A stretch of 41,617 bases of DNA from Hyphomicrobiales bacterium (GTDB taxonomy: Bacteria > Pseudomonadota > Alphaproteobacteria > Rhizobiales > Beijerinckiaceae). Location: positions 1 through 41,617 of the forward strand of contig JAIYDY010000077.1 in assembly GCA_027487245.1 (NCBI GenBank). Reading direction: 5' to 3'. Shown piece after piece: positions 25,576-34,477 of the stretch (its first letter is position 1; each line of letters starts with the position of its first letter). Made by a program: the position numbers and the translations under genes. The notes beneath the pieces are model-generated. The model did no database searches, was not told where the DNA came from, and saw only the letters and a program-made list of their open reading frames with translations.

Positions 25576-25989
25576 ATGACACCCGTCCGAGTGATTGCCG
25601 GCCCCTACACCTTCACGGGCCATTTCGAGGAAAAGCTGGCCCCGAAGACCTGCGCCGCCTTCATCAAGGCCATGCCCTTCGTCAGCAAGATCATCCATGT
25701 GCGCTGGAGCGGAGAGGGCGTCTGGTCCCCGCTCGGTGACCTCGATTTCGGCGTCGGATACGAGAACAACACCTGCTATCCGTCGCCCGGCCAGATCATC
25801 CTGTATCCCGGCGGGGTCAGCGAGACCGAGATCCTGATGGCCTATGGCAATGTCAACTTCGCATCCAAGGCAGGGCAATTGTCCGGCAACCACTTCATCA
25901 CGCTGACCTCGGGCCTCGAGAACATCTATGCGCTCGGGCGCAAGGTGCTGTGGGAAGGCGCGCAGGACATCCGCTACGAACTGGCCTGA
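25576..25989 (+). CDS. DUF3830 family protein
   Basis: 137 residues with a cyclophilin-like fold: YTFTGHFEEKLAPKTCAAFIKAMPF, HVRWSGEGVWSPLGDLDFGVGYENNTCYPSPGQIILYPGG, and a C-terminal IYALGRKVLWEGAQDIRYE. These are the marks of DUF3830 (also found beside amidohydrolases and transport genes). No enzyme residues are established for the family; its fold suggests ligand or nitrogen-compound binding. ATG at 25576 with AGGA about nine bases upstream; the reading from 25393 runs through the divergent gap. Its promoter region is shared, in the other direction, with the SDR gene. A strong terminator lies 46 bases after the stop. Confidence 0.75.
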   Translation: MTPVRVIAGPYTFTGHFEEKLAPKTCAAFIKAMPFVSKIIHVRWSGEGVWSPLGDLDFGVGYENNTCYPSPGQIILYPGGVSETEILMAYGNVNFASKAGQLSGNHFITLTSGLENIYALGRKVLWEGAQDIRYELA

Positions 25990-26034
25990 TTGCGCGCTTT
26001 ACGATTTTTGCCGCAACTGATCGAAACGCACAAG

Positions 26035-26060
26035 AAACCGGCCACAAGGGCCGGTTTTCT
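26035..26060 (+). terminator. Rho-independent terminator of DUF3830 gene
   Basis: Nine-base stem AAACCGGCC / GGCCGGTTT with loop ACAAG, followed by TCT. It starts 46 bases after the DUF3830 stop. Confidence 0.85.
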
Positions 26061-26409
26061 GGTGTTCCGGATGTCTCCGAAGGAATGCTGGTGCCAGGAA
26101 GGGAATCAAACAACTTCGTTGGTTCATTGTTTTAAAAGACTTGTTTTCCCGAATGCGCATTGAGTGCCATCAATTCTGCCGTCACACCAACGAACATGCA
26201 CCCATCGCTGGTCCACGTCCGCCTTGCAGCAATGCAATTCTACCCGGTGGATCAAAGGCGGCGGAAGCGTCCCGTTTGGGATTGCCATCGTGGCGGATCA
26301 GGGCAGCGCAACTGACTTCGCCAGTGGGTCAAGTGACGCGTTTTGCAAGTGAGACGGCCGATTTTGTCGAAGCACATGGTCGTGTCTGCGGGTCAACTGC
26401 CACAGTTCC
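26061..26409. other. Gene-free spacer before the amidohydrolase operon, lower G+C
   Basis: 349 bases between the DUF3830 terminator and the end of the minus-strand amidohydrolase operon. Reading frames inside it have no family signature, and base composition is plainly less G/C-rich (e.g. TTCATTGTTTTAAAAGAC). It holds CCAGTGGGTCAAGTGACGC, reminiscent of spacer DNA next to insertion sequences, but I cannot assign a family. It may mark the left edge of an inserted block that reaches at least to the IS3 remnant at 40.6 kb. Confidence 0.4.
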
Positions 26410-27792
26410 TCAGCTTCGCCCTTTGGGCGTCTGGCCGACGGGTTGCCCGATCCCGGGCCTGGCAACGAGATGACCGTAACGTGCCACGATCATGCCGCGC
26501 AGGATGGTCATCACCGGTGCGCCGATTGTCTGCCGACCCTCAAACGGTGTGACATTGCCGAGCGACTGGAGTTCGGTTCCCCGGATGACAGCGCTCTTTG
26601 CTAGGTCAACGACCACAATGTCCGCATCGGAGCCCGGTTGCAGCGACCCTTTGCGCGGATAAAGGCCAAAGGCTCGGGCAGGCGCTTCGCAGGCCATGCG
26701 GACGTATTCGGGGAGTGAAAGCCGTCCCTTGCTGACTTCATTGAGCATCAACCTCATGGATGTCTCGACGCCAGGAAACCCGGGTGCCACGTCCCAGATC
26801 GAACTGCGCAGCTTCTCGGCCCGGGCATGGGGGGCGTGATCCGTCGAGATCATGTCGATAACCCCGGATTTGAGCGCATCCCACAGAGGCTTCGCATGCC
26901 CGGCTTCGCGCACAGGTGGCTTGACCCTCAAGGCATTGCCGCCGGCCAGCTCCGCGTCGTCCATGCTGAGAAACAGATAATGTGGACAGGTTTCGGCCGT
27001 CAGATTGACCCCGCGCCGCTTCGCATCGGCAATCAGCGGCAGCGAATGCCGGCAGTTTTCATGGGCAATATGGATCGGACACCCGGTCCATTCGCTGAAA
27101 AGTGCAATGCGCGAAACCGCCTCCACGGTTGCCATATCGCTGTGTTGCTCCAGATGAGCTGCCAGATCCTGGCGCCCATCCGCCTTCAAACGCGCTCCGC
27201 GCCAATTGAGAATGGGCGTGTTTTCCGCATGTGTCGTGCAGCGCAGCCCGAGCGATGCGATCGCCGACAATGCATCCAGAACCGCGCCATCATTAGGGCA
27301 TGGAACCAGCGGGTTGTCGCTTCCGAGATAGAGCTTAAAGGCAACAGCCCCAGCTTCAGCCATGGCAGCCAGTTGATCGACGTTGCCCTCGCCGACATAG
27401 CCGTAGATGCCAAAGTCGACCAGAGCCTGCGACGAGGCGATGGCGATCTTCTGCCGGACGGCTTCGGGTGTCGCCGTCGGCGGGTTGGTGTTCGGCATGT
27501 CAAAGACCGTGGTCACGCCACCGATTGCTGCAGCAGCAGTCGCCGTTGCCCAGGTCTCCTTGTAGGAGAAGCCCGGCTCGCGAAAGTGCACATGAACATC
27601 GATCGCGCCGGGGATGATGTGCAGACCGTCGACATCGATGCGCTGCCGTGCAGGAGGCATGGCGGCGTCTGAGCCGAGTGCCAGGATCTTGCCTTGATCG
27701 ACAGCAACAGCGCCCTCCCGCATGCCGTCGGGCGTGACGACAATGCCGCCACACAGCACGAGATCGACAGTGTCCGGACCTGAAGTCCTCAT
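26410..27792 (-). CDS. Cyclic amidohydrolase B (dihydroorotase/allantoinase/hydantoinase family)
   Basis: 460 residues, last gene of the ten-gene operon. The bimetal site is complete: His67 and His69 (PGAIDVHVHFREPG), carboxylated Lys153 (AFKLYLG), His188 (CTTHAEN), His244 (HIAHENC) and Asp318 (ISTDHAPH), the pattern of allantoinase-like enzymes. It hydrolyses a cyclic amide, ureide or imide ring at the C-N bond. Further fit: TAETCPHYLFLS and FGLYPRKGSLQPGSDADIVVVD. It is a paralogue of the gene at 34474-35928. The start at 27792 overlaps the upstream gene by four bases (ATGA). Whether the ring is allantoin, hydantoin, dihydropyrimidine or another cannot be told. Confidence 0.85.
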   Translation of the reverse strand: MRTSGPDTVDLVLCGGIVVTPDGMREGAVAVDQGKILALGSDAAMPPARQRIDVDGLHIIPGAIDVHVHFREPGFSYKETWATATAAAAIGGVTTVFDMPNTNPPTATPEAVRQKIAIASSQALVDFGIYGYVGEGNVDQLAAMAEAGAVAFKLYLGSDNPLVPCPNDGAVLDALSAIASLGLRCTTHAENTPILNWRGARLKADGRQDLAAHLEQHSDMATVEAVSRIALFSEWTGCPIHIAHENCRHSLPLIADAKRRGVNLTAETCPHYLFLSMDDAELAGGNALRVKPPVREAGHAKPLWDALKSGVIDMISTDHAPHARAEKLRSSIWDVAPGFPGVETSMRLMLNEVSKGRLSLPEYVRMACEAPARAFGLYPRKGSLQPGSDADIVVVDLAKSAVIRGTELQSLGNVTPFEGRQTIGAPVMTILRGMIVARYGHLVARPGIGQPVGQTPKGRS

Positions 27793-29243
27793 GTCAGAGC
27801 CTCGGCAATTGCATCTGCCACAGCAAACAGGTCTGCATTGCGTCTGCGCAGGGACGCCACCATTCCCTCCACTTCGGCCAGGGCTCCTTCAGCGTCAAAA
27901 GCCGTTACGCGTCCGCCCTCGACAAGCACGTTGCCATCAACCAGCACACAAGCGACCGAGGCTCCCGTTTCGGCGAAAACAAGTTGCGAGGCGGGATCGT
28001 TGACGGGTTTCCACCATGGAGCATCCAGGCGATAGAGGCACAGATCAGCCCGAAAGCCGGGCGCTATCTGACCGCTGCGGCGCTCATGCTGCATCGCTCT
28101 CGCGCCGCCTTCAGTCGCCATGCGCAAGGCATCGCGTGCGCTGACCCAGTGTCTTCGGTCCGGCAGATCAGCCCGGTGCAGTGTTGCAGCAGCGCGCATG
28201 GCCTCGTGCATGACAAGATTGTCGTTTGCGCCCGATCCATCCGTGCCAAGCGCGATGGGCACGCCTGCGCGCAGCATATCGGGCGTTCGCATTCGACCTG
28301 AGCCGATCCGCGCGTTGCTTTCCGGATTGTGAACGGCAATGGCCCTGTACAACGCCATCAATTCGATGTCGGCATCGGTCAGCCAGATGCTGTGCGCACA
28401 GGACCAGCGCCCGGAAAGAATACCCAGATCGACAAGGTGTGCCACCGTGGTGGAGCCATATCGCCGTGCCGCAATATCAGCTTGAGAGCGCGTTTCCAGA
28501 AGATGCGTGTGAATCGCGAGATTGTGCGCCTCGGCAAGTTCGGCACAGTAGATTAACGCTGTGTCGCTACATCTGTCCGGGTTTGAAGGGGCTGGGCAGA
28601 CACTGAGCCTTCCAGCATGGCCATGCCACCGTCCCACGATCTCGGGCATCTGCTCTTTCAGTGCGGATAACGGGTGCGGCTTGAGGATGTCGACCGAGCG
28701 CGCAGCGGCGGAAAGCTCGGGCGACAAGCCTGCTCCGGGCGGCACGATGTCACCGAACTCGCCATCGAAAAAGCGCATGCCCAGCATGACGCGCATGCCA
28801 GTCTCGGCCCAGGCCGACATCACCGCGTCCATGTCGGCCAGCGAGAAGCGCTGACCGGGGAAGTGATCGATGGCGGCGGTGGTGCCTGACTGCAGCATCT
28901 GTGTGGCGCACAACAGGACGGCCAGCCGGATTTCGTCCGGGGTGCGGCGTGATGTGTGAGCCTGGGTCAGCCACATGAAGGCAGGATGGCTCAGCCGGTC
29001 TCCGAAACCCGACATGGTGCCGGATTGAGAATGCATGTGGGCGTTGACCAACCCCGGCGCTGCCAGCATTCCAGACGCGTCGATAACGCGCGTTGCAAGA
29101 GGCACCGTTTCTTCCGGTATCTTGCCGATTGCACTGATCTCTCCATCACGGACAAGAATGTCAGCCTGCTGATGCACCTCGTCCGTTGCGTTCAGCGTGA
29201 GGACCATCGCGTTGCGGATCAGCAAGGTATGGTCCTGGGTCAT
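27789..29243 (-). CDS. TrzA/AtzA-type amidohydrolase or deaminase
   Basis: 484 residues. The TIM-barrel metal site: His69 and His71 (VNAHMHSQS), His in AIHTHLLET, His in CAHSIWLTD and Asp in LGTDGSGANDN. The HTHLLET and GTDGSG-NDN motifs are typical of the ATZ/TRZ and guanine-deaminase-like branch, which removes amino, chloro or alkylamino groups from N-heterocycles, or water-opens them. A C-terminal beta-sandwich carries ACVLVDGNVLVEGGRVTAFD. Start at 29243 (MTQDHTLLIRNAMVLTLNATDEV) overlaps the ornithine-cyclodeaminase-family gene by four bases; the longer reading lies inside that gene. Next downstream is cyclic amidohydrolase B, coupled by ATGA. Substrate unknown. Confidence 0.85.
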   Translation of the reverse strand: MTQDHTLLIRNAMVLTLNATDEVHQQADILVRDGEISAIGKIPEETVPLATRVIDASGMLAAPGLVNAHMHSQSGTMSGFGDRLSHPAFMWLTQAHTSRRTPDEIRLAVLLCATQMLQSGTTAAIDHFPGQRFSLADMDAVMSAWAETGMRVMLGMRFFDGEFGDIVPPGAGLSPELSAAARSVDILKPHPLSALKEQMPEIVGRWHGHAGRLSVCPAPSNPDRCSDTALIYCAELAEAHNLAIHTHLLETRSQADIAARRYGSTTVAHLVDLGILSGRWSCAHSIWLTDADIELMALYRAIAVHNPESNARIGSGRMRTPDMLRAGVPIALGTDGSGANDNLVMHEAMRAAATLHRADLPDRRHWVSARDALRMATEGGARAMQHERRSGQIAPGFRADLCLYRLDAPWWKPVNDPASQLVFAETGASVACVLVDGNVLVEGGRVTAFDAEGALAEVEGMVASLRRRNADLFAVADAIAEALT

Positions 29244-30244
29244 GGCGGAAGCGCCTTGCCTTCGAGATCCACAACAGTGCCAAAACCGAGTTGCTCGGCT
29301 CTTGTGACCAGATGTTCGGCCAGAACAACATCCTGAATGGCAAGGCCCATCGACTTGAAGATGCGCACATCGCTGCTCCCGCTCAGTGCGGGTATGGCAT
29401 GTATGCACGCTCCGATTTCGGCCAGAATGCGCTGTTGTGTCAGCGCCCCGCTCTCCAGCGCCAGTTTCACATCACCCGCCTTGTCAGAAAGCCCATGCAC
29501 AGAGTCGGCATAAACATCAGAGCGGCGCATCAGATTGTCATCGGCTTCCCGGGCCGTTGGCCGATTTGCCCCTCCGAGAATGACGCAAGCACCTGCCTTG
29601 ACTGCACTGCCGGGAAACACCGGATGATCGGAGGTTGTCATCGTTGCGACGACATCGGCGTTCTTGACCGCAGCTTCTGGCGAAGAGGCAACCTCCACCT
29701 CCACATCTGTAAAGTCCGGCCATGCCGCGACAAGACTGGCAAGCGCACGCACACGCTCGGCAGATCGGCCTGCCAGCATGACCTTGCTGATCGTCGGCCG
29801 CACGGCCTTGAGATAGCGGATAGTCATCGGTGCGCTCTTTCCAGCGCCGAAGACAGCCATGGTGCTGACATCAGTCGGTGCGAGAATACGTGCAGCAACG
29901 CCAAAACCCGCGGCTGTACGGTGATCATTGAAAGTCCGGGCGGCAAGCATGGCGCGGGGGGTGGCCATGCTCCAATCCCACAGGCTCAGCAGGCTGCCCC
30001 AAAGCCTTGGTGCATCCGGTCCGTCCGGATAGGCGTGCACATTGCTTTTGACTGCGAGATGCTGGGCACCCCAGGCACCTGCCAGCATCAGGCAGCCTGC
30101 TTTCGGATCGTCCCTGCGAAGATCTCCGCGAACAGGTGTCGAAGCTTCGCCCGAGGCATGAAGACGATAAGCCAGTTCGGCACAGCGCAAGGCATCAGGA
30201 ATGGTGATGAGTGCTGCTACGTCGGTTTCGCTGAAGATGCGCAT
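29240..30244 (-). CDS. Ornithine cyclodeaminase/mu-crystallin family protein
   Basis: 334 residues. MRIFSETDVAALITIPDALRCAELAYRLHASGE at the N-terminus, the NAD(P) loop STMAVFGAGKSAPMTIRYLKAVRP (about 125-150), DVVATMTTSDHPVFPGSAVKAGACVILGGANRP, and RIFKSMGLAIQDVVLAEH. The family covers ornithine cyclodeaminase, alanine dehydrogenase, ketimine reductase and N-methylglutamate-type enzymes; it acts on amino acids or cyclic imines with bound NAD(P). In an operon of amidohydrolases it could process the amino acid or imine left after ring opening. The start at 30244 is the only Met before the conserved head; the upstream gene ends four bases earlier. Confidence 0.87.
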   Translation of the reverse strand: MRIFSETDVAALITIPDALRCAELAYRLHASGEASTPVRGDLRRDDPKAGCLMLAGAWGAQHLAVKSNVHAYPDGPDAPRLWGSLLSLWDWSMATPRAMLAARTFNDHRTAAGFGVAARILAPTDVSTMAVFGAGKSAPMTIRYLKAVRPTISKVMLAGRSAERVRALASLVAAWPDFTDVEVEVASSPEAAVKNADVVATMTTSDHPVFPGSAVKAGACVILGGANRPTAREADDNLMRRSDVYADSVHGLSDKAGDVKLALESGALTQQRILAEIGACIHAIPALSGSSDVRIFKSMGLAIQDVVLAEHLVTRAEQLGFGTVVDLEGKALPP

Positions 30245-30248
30245 GGGA

Positions 30249-31676
30249 TCAGCAACATCCCAGTCGCTGCAGATAGTGACCCCGGATCGCTGTTTCGAGT
30301 GATGGAAAGGCTGCATCAAACGCGGCGCGATCCGGCATTCCAGCGCGATAGGCGGCTCTGAGTTCTGCATGCGCGCCGTCAAGGTCGACACCCAGAACTC
30401 GGCCATGGCTGACGATGGTGCGACCGTTGACGATGACCTCCCGGATATGGGTGGAATTGGCCCGCGCGAAAAGCAAGTCAAGCGGATCAACCGGCATCAA
30501 CGCATCGCTGTCGAGAGCTGCCCGATCGAGCACAAGCAGGTCAGCCGCAGAGCCAACGCTGATGTTGCCTCCGATCGGTGCCCCGATCGCGGCGCGCCCA
30601 TTTTCCAATGCCATTCGCAGCACATCTGTGGGCACCAGCTCGCTGTCGAAGCCCCAGCCGGCATGCAACGACCAGAGCAGTCGCAGCTCTCGCAAGGCAT
30701 CGTCGTCTTCGTCGAAAGCCTGCCCGTCTATCCCTAACGCGACCTTGCAGCCCCTGCGTACCATCTCGGCCACCGGTGCAATTCCGGAACGCAGCGCCAA
30801 ATTGGAAGATGCGTTGGTGGCGATGATGCAGCCTGCCTCGGCGATCATCTCGAGTTCTTCCGGTCGGGCCCAGACACAATGCGCGAGTGTCAGGCGTGAA
30901 GAAAGAAGCCCTATATCCTTCCAATGCTTGACCAGTCCGCCGGGATAATTCTGGTCGGCCCAGTCGCGCTGGTACTTGGTCTCGAACAGATGGGTGGTGA
31001 TCCGCCTGCCCGTCAGCGCTGAAGCTTCGGCAATGGCCTGCCACATGCGATCCGAGCACCACTGTGGCCCGTTGGGTCCATACTGGACATCGACCATCGG
31101 CCCGCCGATGGCAGCGTCGACCGCGTCAACGCGCGCAATCTGTTCCGAAAGCGGCAACATCGGTGCCAGAAAGCGCCGGTCGATCTCGGCTCGTGCGTCG
31201 GCATCGAGCGCATCGAGCAGGCCAGCGTGATCGCCATAGACGAGCGGGTTCTGGTCACGCATGCCGATCCCAAAAGCGATGCGGACACCGACATCGCCTG
31301 CTGCGCGGGCGACTTCCTTCGCTTCGGTTGGCAGATCAGTGAACCCCATAGCACGCGTGGCGTGGACCATCACGCCGCCCTGCCCGCCAAGCGCGGCGCG
31401 GGCCAGTGGCGCGAGAGCAGCAAGATAGGGATCAACTGGCACCATCAGAGCCAGGCGGTGCAGCCAGATCTCCAGCGGCTTGCCAAAGCCACCAATCGAA
31501 CTCGTGCGCAGCGGGCGGGCGTGATCGTGCGCGTTGGTCAGGGCGGGAAGAACGACCGTGTTGTCGTGTACGACCGCCGGATCGATGGCGACGAGCTTGC
31601 CGCCATCGATCGCGATCTCGCAATTGCGAACGCTGCCATGTGCATCAAAGCCATGAGGCGCTGCGAGCTTGCGCAT
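30249..31676 (-). CDS. Cytosine-deaminase-like amidohydrolase
   Basis: 475 residues of the metal-dependent amidohydrolase superfamily. Metal ligands are visible as His50 and His52 (LTNAHDHARPL), His in TTHLFETKYQRDW, His in LAHCVWARPEE and Asp in LGIDGQAFDEDDD. C-terminal GNISVGSAADLLVLDRAAL and EVIVNGRTIVSHGRVLG fit the beta-sandwich and its closing strand. The LGIDGxAFDEDDD form is found in the TrzA/cytosine-deaminase-like group. It is followed by the ornithine-cyclodeaminase-family gene after four bases and preceded by binding protein B 29 bases upstream. Deamination or hydrolysis of an N-heterocycle is inferred from family only. Confidence 0.82.
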   Translation of the reverse strand: MRKLAAPHGFDAHGSVRNCEIAIDGGKLVAIDPAVVHDNTVVLPALTNAHDHARPLRTSSIGGFGKPLEIWLHRLALMVPVDPYLAALAPLARAALGGQGGVMVHATRAMGFTDLPTEAKEVARAAGDVGVRIAFGIGMRDQNPLVYGDHAGLLDALDADARAEIDRRFLAPMLPLSEQIARVDAVDAAIGGPMVDVQYGPNGPQWCSDRMWQAIAEASALTGRRITTHLFETKYQRDWADQNYPGGLVKHWKDIGLLSSRLTLAHCVWARPEELEMIAEAGCIIATNASSNLALRSGIAPVAEMVRRGCKVALGIDGQAFDEDDDALRELRLLWSLHAGWGFDSELVPTDVLRMALENGRAAIGAPIGGNISVGSAADLLVLDRAALDSDALMPVDPLDLLFARANSTHIREVIVNGRTIVSHGRVLGVDLDGAHAELRAAYRAGMPDRAAFDAAFPSLETAIRGHYLQRLGCC

Positions 31677-31705
31677 GGACGTGAGCCGGGATCTGCCCTG
31701 GACAA

Positions 31706-32758
31706 TTAGCCTTTTGGAGCCGTGAACTGGCGTTCAGCCAGCGGTGGCAGGAAAGAACGATTGAAGACCTCGGAAGCCGTGGGGGCCTTTGGCAGGGCGA
31801 AGGCTTCGACAACCTGACCAATGGCCCTGCCCATGCGCTCGTCCGACACATCGCCAGCGCCAAGCTTGACGGTCTCTGGCGTGTACATGTGGTTCTTGTA
31901 GGTGAACTCGACGCGTTTCGCCTCGATCTCGGCATTGATGGTGGGCTCGACCCGGAACATGGTCTTGCCGGCTTCGACCGGGTTCGCCGTCATCTCAAGC
32001 ATTGAACGATTGATCGCGCGCACCAGACCGGCAACGGCCTTGGGATTTTCCCTGATCATCTTCTGCGAGACCATGACACCATTCGAATAGGCCTCGATGC
32101 CGTGGTCGGCGTACATGATGAAGCGGTAGTCCTTGTCCGGATCAAGCCGCATGCCGATCAGGTTCATGTAGGATGTCACGGTGAAGACGAAGCCGCCAAC
32201 CACCTGATCCTGCACCATCATCATTTCCTGGACATTCGGGGCAATGTTCACCACCTCGATCTTGCTGGCGTCGAGCCCATTGAGCTTGGCGAACAGCGGC
32301 AGCAGCCGGACGGTCGCTGATCCGGCAGGCGAGGTGAGCTTCTTGCCTTCAAGGTCCTTCAGCGTCTTGATCGGTCCATTGGCCTTGTGGACAATCGCCA
32401 GCGGCGACTTGTTGTAGATCATGTAGACCATGACGGGAGCTTCGCCCGGACGATTGGCGGCCTGCTGGATGATGGCCGTCATGTCGCCAAAGCCGGCGTC
32501 ATAGGTTCCCGACATCACACGCGTGACCGTGGCTGCGGAGCCGTCACCCTGGTCGATGGTGACATCGAGGCCTTCAGCGGCAAAGTAACCCTTCTCCTTG
32601 GCGTGGAAGTACCATGAGTGGACGCCCTGATAGCGCCAATCGAGGGTAAACCTGATCTTGGTCGGAGCCTGCGCGGCGGCAGGTGATAGGGCCGAAGACA
32701 AGGCGCAAAGGGCAACAGTGGCAGCGGCAAGGGCGGATTTCAGGAACATTCGGCGCAT
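31706..32758 (-). CDS. ABC transporter substrate-binding protein B (NMT1/THI5-like)
   Basis: 350 residues. Signal peptide [26 protein letters not shown] with cleavage near AAAQA. The mature protein has [57 protein letters not shown] and [19 protein letters not shown], the NMT1/THI5-like fold of pyrimidine-precursor, nitrate, taurine and sulfonate binding proteins. It is a paralogue of binding protein A (36745-37809): both share the WRYQG and DQGxGS blocks. Sitting directly behind the permease, it should hand ligand to that permease. The ligand pocket cannot be read off. Confidence 0.9.
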   Translation of the reverse strand: MRRMFLKSALAAATVALCALSSALSPAAAQAPTKIRFTLDWRYQGVHSWYFHAKEKGYFAAEGLDVTIDQGDGSAATVTRVMSGTYDAGFGDMTAIIQQAANRPGEAPVMVYMIYNKSPLAIVHKANGPIKTLKDLEGKKLTSPAGSATVRLLPLFAKLNGLDASKIEVVNIAPNVQEMMMVQDQVVGGFVFTVTSYMNLIGMRLDPDKDYRFIMYADHGIEAYSNGVMVSQKMIRENPKAVAGLVRAINRSMLEMTANPVEAGKTMFRVEPTINAEIEAKRVEFTYKNHMYTPETVKLGAGDVSDERMGRAIGQVVEAFALPKAPTASEVFNRSFLPPLAERQFTAPKG

Positions 32759-32810
32759 GCTGGTCTCCGTTGGAAAAGGAAAGATGGCGGGTGCGGTCCT
32801 TGGCGATCGG

Positions 32811-33593
32811 TCAGGTGGCTGCCAGATCGGTTTTTCGATGTGCCCAGCCCGTGACCCGGTATTCGATCAGCGAGAACAGCACGTAGAGAGCGACGCCGAG
32901 TCCTGCGAGGACGAACAGTCCTGCAAAGACCAGCGGCACGTTGAAGCTTGAAGAGGCGATCATCATCATGTTGCCGATGCCCCGGTTCGAGGCGACGGTC
33001 TCGGCAACCACCGAGCCGACGAAGGCGAGCGTGATCGCGACCTTCAGGGCAGCGAAGAAGTACGGCATCGAACGGGGCAAACTGACATTCCAGAGGATGT
33101 CGAGCTTCGACGCCTTCAGCGTCTTCATCACGTCTTCGAGTTCCGGTTCAACCGTGGCTATCCCGGTCGCGACATTCACGACAATCGGAAAGATGCAGAT
33201 GATCATCGCCGTGAGGATGGCGGGCACTGTGCCCGCGCCATACCAAAGCACGAAGATCGGCACGACAGCGACCTTCGGAATGGACGAAAAGCCGACCAGC
33301 AATGGATAGGCTGTATCATAGGCGAGCTTTGACGAGCCAATCAGGATGCCCAGCAGCAGCCCGATCACCACGCCGATGCTGAAGCCCACAAGGGTTGTGT
33401 AAAGGGTCTGATAGGTATGGGGCCAGATGGCAGGCCAGAACTTGATCAGCGCCGCGATGATCTGCGTTGGCCGCGGCAGCAGGATGTCGGAGATGTTCGC
33501 CATCAGGCAGAACAGCTCCCAGAAGACGAAAAAGCCGATGATCAGAGCCGTTGATGCCCCTTTCTCGCGGATGACCTCGACGACGCGTTCCAT
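32811..33593 (-). CDS. ABC transporter permease (SsuC/TauC type)
   Basis: 260 residues with about six membrane helices: [71 protein letters not shown], and [22 protein letters not shown]. The EAA loop at [33 protein letters not shown] is that of BPD_transp_1 importers. Only one permease is coded, so it probably forms a homodimer. It lies 11 bases after the ATPase gene and before binding protein B in the same operon. Start ATG 33593. Confidence 0.93.
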   Translation of the reverse strand: MERVVEVIREKGASTALIIGFFVFWELFCLMANISDILLPRPTQIIAALIKFWPAIWPHTYQTLYTTLVGFSIGVVIGLLLGILIGSSKLAYDTAYPLLVGFSSIPKVAVVPIFVLWYGAGTVPAILTAMIICIFPIVVNVATGIATVEPELEDVMKTLKASKLDILWNVSLPRSMPYFFAALKVAITLAFVGSVVAETVASNRGIGNMMMIASSSFNVPLVFAGLFVLAGLGVALYVLFSLIEYRVTGWAHRKTDLAAT

Positions 33594-33604
33594 CCTTCGC
33601 CTCC

Positions 33605-34477
33605 TCAGGCTGTGCCGGGTGCGTGGTTGACGATGCCAGTTCCGCCGCGGGCACCGACAATCATCGCGCGCAACCTCTGGTTAAGCGCGACGAAGTCGGG
33701 CTGAAAGGTCATGTCGATGTTGCGAGGGCGCTTGAGGTCAACGATCTGGTCGTCGAGGATGCGCCCTGGCCGCGAACTCATCACGCAGATGCGGTTGGCG
33801 AGATAGGCCGCTTCGCGCAGGTCGTGCGTGACCAGAAGAACGGTCAGCTTCTTGGAAAGCCAGAGGTCCTGCATGATCGCCCACAATTCCTCGCGGGTGA
33901 ACTGGTCAAGCGCGCCAAACGGTTCGTCGAGCAACAGCAGGTCAGGGTCGTGAACCAGTGCGCGGCAAAGATTGGCACGCTGCATCATGCCACCCGACAA
34001 CTGGAAAGGATATTTCTCGCCAAAACCGGCCAGTCCCACCTGGGTCAGCAGGGCATCCACGCGATCACGGAACTCACCCTTCCGCTTTGAACGGAATTCC
34101 TGCCGGAATGGCGGCACGATCTTCAGCGGCAACATGACGTTGTCGCGGATGTTCAGCCACGGCAGCAGCGTCGGGTTCTGATAGGCCATACCGATGCGGA
34201 TCGCCTTGGCACCGATCTCGCGGCCGGACACGAAGACATGACCTGAGCTGGGTTTCAGCAGTTCGCCGACCATCTTGAGGATCGTGGATTTGCCGCAACC
34301 CGAAGGCCCGACCAGCGCCACGAAATCGCCTTCGCTGACCTTGAGCGACGTCGGCGCGAGCGCCTGCACTGCCCGCTCACCTCGGCCATAGGTGATCGAC
34401 GCGTTCTCGAACTCGATGAATGTCGGGGCCAGCGCGCCAGGTGAGGCGGATCCCGTCTGACCGTCGTGCGCGTTCAC
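33605..34477 (-). CDS. ABC transporter ATP-binding protein (SsuB/TauB type, GTG start)
   Basis: 290 residues from a GTG at 34477, which follows AAGGAG by seven bases and overlaps the cyclic amidohydrolase A stop (GTGA), a sign of coupling. Walker A GPSGCGKST (about 65-73), Q-loop YQNPTLLPWL, signature LSGGMMQRANLCRAL, Walker B LLLLDEPFGALD and the switch His in LLVTHDLREAA are all present. It powers the import system with the permease next in line. The longer reading from 34594 belongs to the preceding gene's frame and has no family similarity. Confidence 0.93.
   Translation of the reverse strand: MNAHDGQTGSASPGALAPTFIEFENASITYGRGERAVQALAPTSLKVSEGDFVALVGPSGCGKSTILKMVGELLKPSSGHVFVSGREIGAKAIRIGMAYQNPTLLPWLNIRDNVMLPLKIVPPFRQEFRSKRKGEFRDRVDALLTQVGLAGFGEKYPFQLSGGMMQRANLCRALVHDPDLLLLDEPFGALDQFTREELWAIMQDLWLSKKLTVLLVTHDLREAAYLANRICVMSSRPGRILDDQIVDLKRPRNIDMTFQPDFVALNQRLRAMIVGARGGTGIVNHAPGTA

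Noticed and set aside
26141..26473. Possible small protein in the spacer before the amidohydrolase operon
   Set aside because: No recognisable motif or ribosome site, and its end lies inside the amidohydrolase B gene on the other strand.
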